Translations under genes and position numbers: made by a program
Notes under the pieces: model-generated
Databases searched by the model: none
Told to the model about the DNA's origin: nothing
What the model saw: only the letters and a program-made list of their open reading frames with translations
Shown here: in pieces, positions 17,240-23,626 of the stretch
Numbering within the stretch: position 1 is the first letter of the stretch
Layout: each line of letters opens with the position of its first letter
NCBI GenBank assembly: GCA_964490635.1
Contig: CAZBCK010000006.1
Location: 1-28,375, forward strand
Direction of reading: 5' to 3'
Length of the DNA: 28,375 nucleotides
Source: JAYEHC01 sp964490635
GTDB lineage: Bacteria > Patescibacteriota > Minisyncoccia > JAHIHE01 > JAGLIN01

Positions 17240-17659
17240 ATGGTATGTGAACAAAATGGAATATGTGACTTTATAGGTCACATAGAGAAACTGATAATAG
17301 AATTACCACCAGGAGAAGAGAAAGAGTTTGAAGAATTTATTCTGGAAATTGAAAAAGAATTTTGCAATGGTTGTATAATAGGGCAAAATGTTTATTATGA
17401 CGGTATTATGCAAACTGTAGGTTGCAGTTTTCGTAATGTCATGTGCTGTCCTAGATTCCCTTGCGAAATAGTAAAATCCAGAAGATCAATATTCTTTGTT
17501 TCAGAAGGCAATTTTCTAAATCTGTGCATAAATGTTTGCACAAGTATGGGAACGGGAAAGTGTTCTAAAATGAGAGAATTAGATTTTGAAACTATACTTA
17601 GTGGAAAAACTAACATTACTCTCTCAAGACCTGTTGAAGAAAAGTTCAAAGGGTTGTAG
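17240..17659 (+). CDS. cysteine-rich small protein of unknown function
   Basis: Protein of 139 residues, the only well-supported plus-strand gene in the window. I do not recognise the family. It has 11 cysteines (3, 9, 42, 45, 62, 69, 70, 75, 96, 100, 108), including a CxxC (42-45), a CC pair followed by C75, and CxxxC (96-100), a pattern that suggests zinc or iron-sulfur binding. There is no signal peptide or membrane helix, so it is probably cytoplasmic. An acidic helix (about 16-40, rich in E and K) separates the first two cysteines from the rest. It is divergent from a GT4 gene 50 bases away and convergent with another. The strong AGGAGG site and opposite strand set it apart from its neighbours and suggest separate acquisition. 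Confidence 0.8.
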   Translation: MVCEQNGICDFIGHIEKLIIELPPGEEKEFEEFILEIEKEFCNGCIIGQNVYYDGIMQTVGCSFRNVMCCPRFPCEIVKSRRSIFFVSEGNFLNLCINVCTSMGTGKCSKMRELDFETILSGKTNITLSRPVEEKFKGL

Positions 17660-17681
17660 CATCGCTACCGCCCATTTTTTT
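17656..17681 (+). terminator. possible weak terminator between convergent genes
   Basis: A small hairpin GTAGC-ATC-GCTAC overlaps the stop codon, followed six bases later by a run of seven T. The stem is short and the T-run is not adjacent, so the call is tentative; the convergent gene layout makes a terminator plausible. Confidence 0.3.
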
Positions 17682-17696
17682 ATTTGCGCTACTTTT

Positions 17697-17718
17697 TTTG
17701 TCATCCCGGAATGACAAA
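17697..17718. repeat. short palindrome TTTGTCAT...ATGACAAA
   Basis: A 22-base inverted repeat with centre CCCGGA, between the two convergent genes. Its GTCATCCCGG arm is like the ends of the longer MITE-like elements in this window (for example 23650), so it may be a minimal relic. Confidence 0.6.
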
Positions 17719-17748
17719 TTTGTTTTGACGAGAAATAAATAATTTTGT

Positions 17749-18948
17749 CTACTTCACCAACTTCAAAACCTCCAACGTCTCCTCCGCGCACTTTTTCCAG
17801 TTAAACTTTTTTACCCGTTCAAAACCTTTTTTAACCAAAAGGTTTTTTAATTTATTATCCGCTAAAACAATTTTCATCGCTTCTGCTAACTCGTCTAAAT
17901 TGTATGGATTAACCATTATCGCCGCATCGCCAACTGCCTCGGGTAAAGAAGAAAAATTTGAAGTAATAACCGGAGTGCCATACATCATCGCTTCCAATGG
18001 CGGAAATCCAAATCCTTCATAGAACGAAGGATAAACAAAAAGCTCGGCGTTGCTATATAAAATAGATTTATCCTTATCTTCAATGAATCCGGTGAAAATT
18101 ATATCGTTTCTCACAGAAGAATTCTTTGCCACCTTGAATATATCTTTATAAAGCCATCCTTTTGAGCCAGCAATAACTAGTTTGACATTAGAAATCCCCC
18201 TAACCCCCTTTGATAAAGGGGAAATGCAACCCCCCCCTTGGAAAAGGGAGCAGGAGGGATTTTTTCTTAATTTCTCAAACGCTTTGATTAACCCAACAAT
18301 ATTTTTTCTCGGCTCCAAAGTTCCCAGATATAAAACATATTTCTCCGGTAAATTATATTTTTTTCTAATTTCCAAAATTCTCAATTCACTATTCACTATT
18401 CTTGATTCATCACCCATTCCCGAATAAATGACTTTTATTTTCTCGGGATCTATATTATAAATATTTACCAGATCATCTTTTGTTGATTGTGAAACAGCTA
18501 TGATTTGATCCGCTTTTTTCGCTTGTTTCTTGGGACTCATTGAAAAGTGCCAATAGTTTTTCCCCGCAGAGTAAAATTCCGGATATTTTTCAAAACTTAA
18601 ATCGTGAAATGTCACGACTGTCTTACATTTCTTTGACACTGAAGATAAAAATATATGTGGTGAAAAAAACAGATCAACTCCTTTTAGCAATCTGTTTATT
18701 TTCGGATAATTTAGAATACAGGATGAAACATCTAAAACTCTATTTGGCATTCTAAACTGCATTATTTCAACATTCGGTAATTTCAACCAATCGTAATCAA
18801 GTTTTATTTTTTGATACCCATTATAAAAAAGCTTATACTTGATATTTTTATCAAGACAAAGCATTCCGGAAAAAAGATTGATTGTATATTCCTCAACTCC
18901 CGTTCTTGCCCCACGAGCCAGCATTCTGATATCAATACCAATAATCAT
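17749..18948 (-). CDS. GT4 family glycosyltransferase with two in-frame repeat insertions
   Basis: Predicted GT-B glycosyltransferase of 399 residues. N-terminal domain: IGIDIRMLARGARTGVEEY (3-21), LFFSPHIFLS, VTFHDLSFEKYPE and ADQIIAVSQSTKDDL. C-terminal domain: YVLYLGTLEPRKNIVGLIKAF and the donor motif FYEGFGFPPLEAMMYGTPVI with the E-x7-E pair. Two inserts are repeat-derived. One around ESRIVNSELRI (18377-18408) lies in the interdomain linker after VIYSGMGD; the other (18192-18261), from CSLFQGGG to SPLSKGVRGI, lies between the first helix and second strand of the C-terminal domain, just before VKLVIAGSKGW. All core motifs are intact, so activity is likely retained. It is the same enzyme type as 15981-17189. 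Confidence 0.9.
   Translation of the reverse strand: MIIGIDIRMLARGARTGVEEYTINLFSGMLCLDKNIKYKLFYNGYQKIKLDYDWLKLPNVEIMQFRMPNRVLDVSSCILNYPKINRLLKGVDLFFSPHIFLSSVSKKCKTVVTFHDLSFEKYPEFYSAGKNYWHFSMSPKKQAKKADQIIAVSQSTKDDLVNIYNIDPEKIKVIYSGMGDESRIVNSELRILEIRKKYNLPEKYVLYLGTLEPRKNIVGLIKAFEKLRKNPSCSLFQGGGCISPLSKGVRGISNVKLVIAGSKGWLYKDIFKVAKNSSVRNDIIFTGFIEDKDKSILYSNAELFVYPSFYEGFGFPPLEAMMYGTPVITSNFSSLPEAVGDAAIMVNPYNLDELAEAMKIVLADNKLKNLLVKKGFERVKKFNWKKCAEETLEVLKLVK
18192..18261. repeat. in-frame C-run/G-run composite repeat, second copy
   Basis: Two consecutive hairpins, CCCCTTT/AAAGGGG and CCCCTTGG/AAAAGGG, in the same order as in the unit at 5770-5832. The tract after the arm (TTAGGGG here, CTAGGGG there, minus strand) is offset by one base relative to the codons, so the two copies are read in different frames and both stay free of stops. 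Confidence 0.8.
18377..18408. repeat. in-frame TTCACTA direct-repeat tract
   Basis: Tandem TTCACTA units within ATTCTCAATTCACTATTCAC (from 18377) and the bases after it, translated on the minus strand as ESRIVNSELRI in the linker of the GT4 enzyme. The NSELRI-type peptide is what such TTCACTATTCACTA repeats give when inserted in frame. Confidence 0.65.
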
Positions 18949-18998
18949 TTAAATATTTAAAAGTTTAATAGCACTACTCTAAATTTTCTAACTTATTT

Positions 18999-19142
18999 TG
19001 TTATTGCGAAACGGAGCGAGACCCTAATCTTTATTGGGATAAACTCCGTGGAGTGAGAAATCTATGAGTGATACTATGCAAATAGAACGGCTATATTTAT
19101 TCAGTTTAAAGATCCCTCAGTCGTATCTCCTTCGGGATGACA
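18999..19142. repeat. degenerate MITE-like element between GT4 and Wzz-like genes
   Basis: The left end TGTTATTGCGAAACGGAGCG and the right end, read in reverse TGTCATCCCGAAGGAGATAC, are both of the GTCAT-type end sequence. Internal hairpins are visible (AAACTCCGTGGAGT). The two ends pair only partly, so it may be a chimera of two related repeats. It occupies most of the 219-base gap; no gene is seen. Confidence 0.55.
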
Positions 19143-19167
19143 AAAAAGTGATAAATTAAAAACACCG

Positions 19168-19773
19168 TTACTTAAAATATTCTTTTCCAAAAACTACAAA
19201 AATTCCTAAAACAAAACCAGAAATCAATCCAATGATTAAATTCAAAAACGCATTTGGTCTGCTTTTAATAATTATAGGATTTTTATTTTCTACTGAAAAA
19301 GATAATTCTTGCTCGCTATTTTCCCCGAGTGCTTTTATCTTAGATTCAACTATTTTAACAACCGCTGCCGATATTTTTTTTGCGTCTTCTTCGCTATTTG
19401 TTTTAAATTTTATTTCAATATATTGAGCAGACATTTTTTTTACTGTAAATTTTTTTACATAATTTTTAAAACTTTTGAAATCGTACCCAATTCCCGCTTC
19501 TTGATAAATTGCGTCTACCACTTCAGGGCTTTTCATCCATTGTTCAACAGAATTAGCTATTATCTCACTTGCTTGCAACGCATAATACCCATCATATTTA
19601 AAATCATCTGTTTCTTGTGTTTTATCTTTATTAATAAACAAAGATAAAGAGACTTCATATTTAAGCGGCTGCGCGACAGAGAACAAAAAGGCAGATATTC
19701 CCGTAATTACAGCCACACTTAAAATTAACTTGAAATTCTTTCTAATATTTTTTAGATATTCTTTTAGCTCCAT
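19168..19773 (-). CDS. Wzz-like chain-length determinant protein
   Basis: Membrane protein of 201 residues with the Wzz layout: a short basic N-terminus (MELKEYLKNIRKNFK), a first membrane helix at about 16-34, an outer domain with YEVSLSLFINKD, and a second helix at about 177-195 preceded by the proline-containing SRPNAFLNLIIGL segment and ending in FGKEYFK. Wzz proteins regulate polysaccharide chain length in the periplasm or outer leaflet. This one is short because the coiled-coil part is small, and it has no fused tyrosine kinase. It supports the idea that the surrounding glycosyltransferases make a polymer, although no polymerase is seen here. Confidence 0.82.
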   Translation of the reverse strand: MELKEYLKNIRKNFKLILSVAVITGISAFLFSVAQPLKYEVSLSLFINKDKTQETDDFKYDGYYALQASEIIANSVEQWMKSPEVVDAIYQEAGIGYDFKSFKNYVKKFTVKKMSAQYIEIKFKTNSEEDAKKISAAVVKIVESKIKALGENSEQELSFSVENKNPIIIKSRPNAFLNLIIGLISGFVLGIFVVFGKEYFK

Positions 19774-19797
19774 AATATTATTTCATATACTAAATTT

Positions 19798-19823
19798 GTC
19801 ATTCTGAACTTGTTTCAGAATCT
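19798..19823. repeat. solo end of the GTCATTCTGAAC element
   Basis: A 26-base copy of the terminal hairpin seen at 6510-6535 and 28030-28055. The bases after it (TCGTTATTTTAGA) match the inside of the 28030 copy (TCGTTATCTTAGA) for a short distance, but no opposite end follows; another repeat begins near 19890. It is probably a truncated third copy. Confidence 0.7.
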
Positions 19824-19894
19824 TCGTTATTTTAGACATAATTCATCCTATTTGCGACAACGCCAACTATCGTGTTTTTTAATTTTCCTGCCCC

Positions 19895-19969
19895 GTCGCA
19901 GTCTCTCAGCAGAGAACTGCGACGAGCAAGCGTACGATTCGCCGGAGTCCTCTGTTGAGAAACTCCAGC
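19895..19969. repeat. double-hairpin repeat, related to 26747-26796
   Basis: A first hairpin has arms GTCGCAGT and ACTGCGAC with an inner CTCT/AGAG stem (19895-19923); a second has GGAGT and ACTCC. The first half and the following CGAGCAAGCGTACG align with the sequence at 26747-26796 (CTCTTAGTAAAGAACTACAA, then CGAGAAAACATACG). It belongs to the gap between the Wzz-like and GT4 genes. Confidence 0.6.
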
Positions 19970-20025
19970 GAGGCAATAGTAGAGAAGTCCTGATACTAAC
20001 ATATAAACATACCAATATTTTATTT

Positions 20026-20057
20026 GTTAAAATGTTAGTATGTTAAAATGTTAGTAT
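20026..20057. repeat. two tandem 16-base units at the 3' end of a GT4 gene
   Basis: GTTAAAATGTTAGTAT occurs twice in a row (20026-20041 and 20042-20057). An inverted ATACTAACAT lies nearby at 19993-20002. The units supply the last codons (HTNILTY) and stop codon of the GT4 gene on the minus strand. Confidence 0.8.
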
Positions 20058-21144
20058 GATTTTCATATTCCTCCTCCACAAACTTTCTAATTTTCTCTTT
20101 AAATATTTCTTTATCAAATCTCAAGGCATGTTCCCTTATCTCTTTCGAATCAAACTTACAAGAGTCAAAGATTCTAACAGCGTTTATTATTGACTGCGGG
20201 GTTTGTTCATTAAAAAATAATCCTGTCTTATTTTCAACTACCGTTTCCAAAGCTCCGCCGCCTCGAAACGCTATTACCGGACGCCCGGACGCCATCGCCT
20301 CTAAAGGGGTAATCCCAAAATCTTCTTCGGGTGGAAATATAAACGCTTTGCATTTGGAATAATAATCACTTGTTCTTCTGTCGTTTAAATATCCCAGAAA
20401 TTCGATATTACTACCCGCATACTTTTTTAGCTTATTCATTTCCAGACCTTTGCCAATTATTTTCAACGGGAGTTTTAACTCATTGAACGCTTTGATAACT
20501 ATATCAAAACGCTTATAGGGAAGCGCTCTGCCTACCATTAAATAATAATTTTCCATACTTCCGGAAGTATGGAAATTTTTCGAGCTAACTGGAGGATTAA
20601 TAACAAAAGATTTTTTATTATAATATTTTTTTATCCTCAGCGCCACAAATTTTGAGTTTGCTATATACTTATCCGGTCTGTCTGCGGAAATCTTGTCCCA
20701 CATTCTGATATAATTCATCGCAAACGGAACAAATTTTTTCGTTAGTTTGGAATATTTGAATTCCCTTAAATATTTGTGGCAATCGTCCCAAGCATACCTC
20801 ATTGGAGTATGACAATAAGTTATATGCAAAGTATGTGGCATCGTTATCACTCCTTTGGCGTAACTGTTTGAATCAGAAAGAACGATGTCATATTCTGAAA
20901 GATCAAATTGTTCAATTGCCATTGGCATTAGAAGTGGAAATAATCTGTGATGCAAACCAATAAAAGGAATTTTCTGTAAAAAAGAAGTGTGAACTTTCTT
21001 ATTCGAAAAAGTCCCTTTCATTAATTTTTTATCATAGACCATTGTATAAATTGGCGCTTTCGGAAAAATTTCCGTGAATGTCTCAAGAACTCTCTCCGCT
21101 CCACCGTATTGAACAAGATAATCATGAACAAGCGCAATTTTCAT
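20035..21144 (-). CDS. GT4 family glycosyltransferase (WbaZ-like)
   Basis: Predicted GT-B glycosyltransferase of 369 residues. It starts with ALVHDYLVQYGGAERVLETF (3-22), has an APIYTMVYDKK segment, HITYCHTPMRYAWDD and KYIANSKFVALRIKKYY, all characteristic of the WbaZ-type group. The C-terminal domain has YYLMVGRALPYKRFD, IEFLGYLNDRRTSDYYSKCKA and the donor motif PPEEDFGITPLEAMASGRPVI. The linker after INPPV contains FHTSGSMEN, encoded by a perfect 24-base palindrome (20551-20574). The last seven residues and the stop come from a 16-base tandem repeat. The start is 19 bases downstream of the RNase HI stop, so the two genes are probably co-transcribed. Confidence 0.9.
   Translation of the reverse strand: MKIALVHDYLVQYGGAERVLETFTEIFPKAPIYTMVYDKKLMKGTFSNKKVHTSFLQKIPFIGLHHRLFPLLMPMAIEQFDLSEYDIVLSDSNSYAKGVITMPHTLHITYCHTPMRYAWDDCHKYLREFKYSKLTKKFVPFAMNYIRMWDKISADRPDKYIANSKFVALRIKKYYNKKSFVINPPVSSKNFHTSGSMENYYLMVGRALPYKRFDIVIKAFNELKLPLKIIGKGLEMNKLKKYAGSNIEFLGYLNDRRTSDYYSKCKAFIFPPEEDFGITPLEAMASGRPVIAFRGGGALETVVENKTGLFFNEQTPQSIINAVRIFDSCKFDSKEIREHALRFDKEIFKEKIRKFVEEEYENHTNILTY
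20551..20574. repeat. perfect in-frame 24-base palindrome
   Basis: Perfect inverted repeat with arms TTCCATACTTCC and GGAAGTATGGAA and no spacer, translated as FHTSGSMEN in the GT4 interdomain linker. It shares the TTCCATA start with the palindrome at 14926-14963. Confidence 0.85.
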
Positions 21145-21163
21145 CGTAAATCATTTTAATATT

Positions 21164-21628
21164 TTAAAACAAACTTTTGTTTCTTGCTTGCTCATCCAAC
21201 TCTTTGTTAACCATTTCATCCGCCAATTTATTCTCCTCGCGCGGGATATGAATAAATTTTACACTATCAAAATCAAGGGTTAAATTCCAGACTTTTATAA
21301 AAAGCTTCTGCATATTTTCATCTTTTATTTTGTACTCATGATTCAATTGCTTTACAATAAGTTCGCTGTCAAGATAACATTCCAAATTTTTGTCTTTTGT
21401 AGAGACGCGATTAATCGCGTCTCTACTGCGAGATTTAAAAATCCCTTTCGCTTTTTGCAATGCCAAAATTAACGCTTCGTATTCCGCCACATTATTCGTT
21501 GTTTCACCAAGATATTTTGAAGTTTTTAAAATAATCTCACCAATATCGTTTTTAATCACCGCGCCGCCTGCCGCCGGACCGGGATTCCCCCGCGCGCCGC
21601 CATCTGTGTAAGTTATTAGTTTACCCAT
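21164..21628 (-). CDS. rnhA: ribonuclease HI family protein
   Basis: Predicted RNase H of 154 residues that would cut RNA in RNA-DNA hybrids. The catalytic residues are in place: D9 in YTDGGARGNPGPA, E49 in NNVAEYEAL, D87 in YLDSELIVKQL and D137 in KLADEMVN, with H127 in the loop before it (HIPREEN). The form, with ARGNPGPA and without the basic protrusion of the E. coli enzyme, is that of the short RNase HI-like proteins of Gram-positive bacteria and CPR. Residues 66-77 (SRSRDAINRVST) are translated from a perfect 28-base palindrome placed between the helix after E49 and the strand with D87, where a loop is expected. It lies beside tRNA-Arg and upstream of the GT4 gene. Confidence 0.9.
   Translation of the reverse strand: MGKLITYTDGGARGNPGPAAGGAVIKNDIGEIILKTSKYLGETTNNVAEYEALILALQKAKGIFKSRSRDAINRVSTKDKNLECYLDSELIVKQLNHEYKIKDENMQKLFIKVWNLTLDFDSVKFIHIPREENKLADEMVNKELDEQARNKSLF
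21399..21426. repeat. perfect in-frame 28-base palindrome, GTAGAGACG family
   Basis: Perfect inverted repeat with 14-base arms starting GTAGAGACGCGATT, inside the RNase HI gene and read as RDAINRVS. A related palindrome in the same reading frame is at 11423-11453. Confidence 0.88.
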
Positions 21629-21659
21629 GTTATGAATTATGAGCTACAAGTTAATTTTG

Positions 21660-21731
21660 TATCCCCGGTAGGAATCGAACCTACATCAAAAGCTTAGAAG
21701 GCTTCCGTTCTATCCATTGAACTACGGGGAC
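21660..21731 (-). tRNA. tRNA-Arg (anticodon UCU)
   Basis: Cloverleaf read by eye on the minus strand, 72 bases. The acceptor stem pairs GTCCCCG (21725-21731) with CGGGGAT (21661-21667; first pair G-U), with discriminator A at 21660. The anticodon stem GAAGC/GCTTT encloses CTTCTAA, giving UCU for AGA codons. The T arm has GGTTCGATTCC. CCA is not encoded. Confidence 0.95.
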
Positions 21732-21783
21732 ATAAACAAATGCACATCAACTATATAATAGTATTACAGAAAATACCGCATTG

Positions 21784-22176
21784 TCAATGTTTCGGTAACA
21801 CATTCGGTTCAACCGGCAAAATTGGATTATCGTTTTCATTACTGTTACTTTCATCCGAATATCCCACATCATTAAAACTAAAAATATTTTTGTATTCTTT
21901 ATTTCTCGCATCTCGCATCGTTTGCTTCCTGGAATTTATATTTTTAATTATTCCCTTAAATATTATATCTTTCTTCATCTTATCACCTTCAAAATTTCCC
22001 GATTCCGCATAATCAATATACTTCATATTATAATAAGCATTTTTATATATAACATTAAAAGTAAAAATAAATAACGCGCTAAAAAATATCATAAAAAATA
22101 ATTTTCTATGTTTAATAAAATATTTAATGTATTTTTTAAAGCTCTTTTTATCAAATTTTATTTCAACTTTTTTCAT
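21784..22176 (-). CDS. small single-pass membrane protein downstream of pilO
   Basis: Protein of 130 residues that I cannot assign to a family. A lysine-rich N-terminus of 25 residues leads to one membrane helix (about 27-43, LFFMIFFSALFIFTFNV) and an outer tail ending in a proline-containing NPILPVEPNVLPKH. It follows pilO in the position where pilP often lies in pilMNOP operons, and the proline-rich end recalls regions that contact other pilus proteins, but there is no visible similarity to PilP. A TTG at 22197 would overlap pilO by 8 bases and add 7 residues; the ATG at 22176 is chosen, 13 bases after the pilO stop. Confidence 0.7.
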   Translation of the reverse strand: MKKVEIKFDKKSFKKYIKYFIKHRKLFFMIFFSALFIFTFNVIYKNAYYNMKYIDYAESGNFEGDKMKKDIIFKGIIKNINSRKQTMRDARNKEYKNIFSFNDVGYSDESNSNENDNPILPVEPNVLPKH

Positions 22177-22189
22177 AGATATTATAAAG

Positions 22190-22783
22190 TTATTCAATAT
22201 TTAGAACATCCTTATTATCATGATACATATATATTTTTAGGTCAGCGCTAAACAAAACTTTTTTGGAGTCCGGATTTAAAACTCCAGACTTTGTTTTTGC
22301 TTCATCTTCTATCGCGAATGAAATGTTTTCTGTTTCAGAATAATATTTTAGATTTTCAACGCAAGCTAGAAATTTCATTATATCATCAAAAGATCCGACT
22401 GCTTTTATTTTATAATATGTGTATGAAAAATTATCATTTATTTCTTCCTTGTCCTTCGCGGAAACATCTATCTTCAAATCAACATTGTTTTTATCAGCAA
22501 GATCTCTTATTTCAACAATATAATCAGATAGTTCCGAACGCCGCACGACAGACTCTAAGATTGTTTCTGTTTTTCCCTGCCATTCCCGATAAACGCCCCT
22601 TATTTCCCCTATTTGCTCACTCCGCGATTCAAGCCGTTCTATTTCTTTTTTCTTATCTATTATTTCCAGACTCAAACTTTCCTCTTCTTTAACAAAATAA
22701 ATAAGCCCGAAATAAAACATAGCAAAAATAATACTTGCAGAAATCAAGATGCTTATATGTACTTTTTGTTTAACACTATTCAT
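22190..22783 (-). CDS. pilO: type IV pilus inner-membrane protein PilO
   Basis: Protein of 197 residues with the PilO layout: a short cytoplasmic start, one membrane helix (about 8-30), a coiled coil (about 32-75, with EIIDKKKEIERLESRSEQI) and a ferredoxin-like outer domain with YYKIKAVGSFDDIMKFLACVENL and FSADLKIYMY. PilO pairs with PilN to form the alignment complex linking the PilM ring to the outer parts of the machine. Identification rests on layout and on position after pilM and pilN, as sequence conservation in this family is low. A 192-base gap with weak inverted repeats separates it from pilN. Confidence 0.82.
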   Translation of the reverse strand: MNSVKQKVHISILISASIIFAMFYFGLIYFVKEEESLSLEIIDKKKEIERLESRSEQIGEIRGVYREWQGKTETILESVVRRSELSDYIVEIRDLADKNNVDLKIDVSAKDKEEINDNFSYTYYKIKAVGSFDDIMKFLACVENLKYYSETENISFAIEDEAKTKSGVLNPDSKKVLFSADLKIYMYHDNKDVLNIE

Positions 22784-22827
22784 TATTTTTAAAATATTTT
22801 ATTTAGAATTTTATCTTAGAGCTTGGA

Positions 22828-22966
22828 AATAAATAACATTTCATAATTTCGCCAGAATGCGCGCCAGATGTTTTTAAAAAAAGATGAGGAATAGCCAAGT
22901 TATTGTAAAACTTTTTTCAAATATAGATGGTGCGTATTATGAATGAAATTTAAAAAGTTATTTATT
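22828..22966. repeat. weak inverted-repeat element between pilN and pilO
   Basis: AATAAATAAC (22828-22837) is inverted at 22957-22966, and the adjoining ATTTCAT and GCGCGCCA-like blocks also pair with several mismatches. It is probably a decayed miniature element; no gene is visible in this gap. Confidence 0.45.
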
Positions 22967-22975
22967 GACAAGCTC

Positions 22976-23599
22976 TTAGGATCCCGCTACCACAACATTA
23001 CTCCTATCTATAAGCACTCTAAATTCAAAATCAGCATCGCTTATATAATTTTTTTCCAGATAATTATCAACTATCAATTCAAAAATTTCAGATTCTTTTA
23101 AATTATTTTCAAACTTCAGAAGATGTTCCAAGTAATCCTTTTTCCTAGCTTCACCTTTTATAATTATTTTATATTTATCTCCATCATTTTTTTTGTTCTT
23201 CTTGTCCTCTTTTTTCAAATTATCTTTGTATTCTTCTATATAAATTTTCTTTATTTTTACTTCGTCCGGAATAATTTCACTGAAATCTTCAATTGCTTTT
23301 GTCCAACAGAGATGATCTTTCCAAATTTGATCCACGCGCTCCAAATGACTGCCATAATTTTTTATGTCATTTTGCATAATTATTATTTCTTTTGCTTTTG
23401 TTCCCAGTCGCAAATTTTCCAACTGTTTATTTAAACTATTATTTTCAATCTCAAGATATTTTATAGAAACAAAAATAAGAAAAACAAAAATAAGCTGCGT
23501 AATAATTACCGCGGTTGCGCTTGAAATAATTATTTTACCTATTTTTTCCCATTTACTGTTTAATCTGTCATCCGGAGAAAGAAGATTAATTTTTATCAT
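22976..23599 (-). CDS. pilN: type IV pilus assembly protein PilN
   Basis: Protein of 207 residues. It begins MIKINLLSPDDR, the typical PilN start (the INLLP-type peptide that docks into PilM), followed by one membrane helix (about 22-46), a coiled coil (about 49-70) and an outer domain with the LKIYIEEY-like strand KIKKIYIEEYKDN and a lysine-rich loop. The frame is open for 48 more codons to 23743, but those residues are encoded by a MITE-like repeat, so the start is set at 23599. The insertion leaves 264 bases between pilM and pilN, which are normally adjacent. Confidence 0.85.
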   Translation of the reverse strand: MIKINLLSPDDRLNSKWEKIGKIIISSATAVIITQLIFVFLIFVSIKYLEIENNSLNKQLENLRLGTKAKEIIIMQNDIKNYGSHLERVDQIWKDHLCWTKAIEDFSEIIPDEVKIKKIYIEEYKDNLKKEDKKNKKNDGDKYKIIIKGEARKKDYLEHLLKFENNLKESEIFELIVDNYLEKNYISDADFEFRVLIDRSNVVVAGS

Positions 23600-23626
23600 A
23601 ATATTTTTACAGATATTATACTTAGA

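Noticed and set aside
19895..20057. Possible CRISPR array because of several close repeats
   Set aside because: The units are unlike each other, there are only two equal direct units with no spacer, and no cas genes are present.
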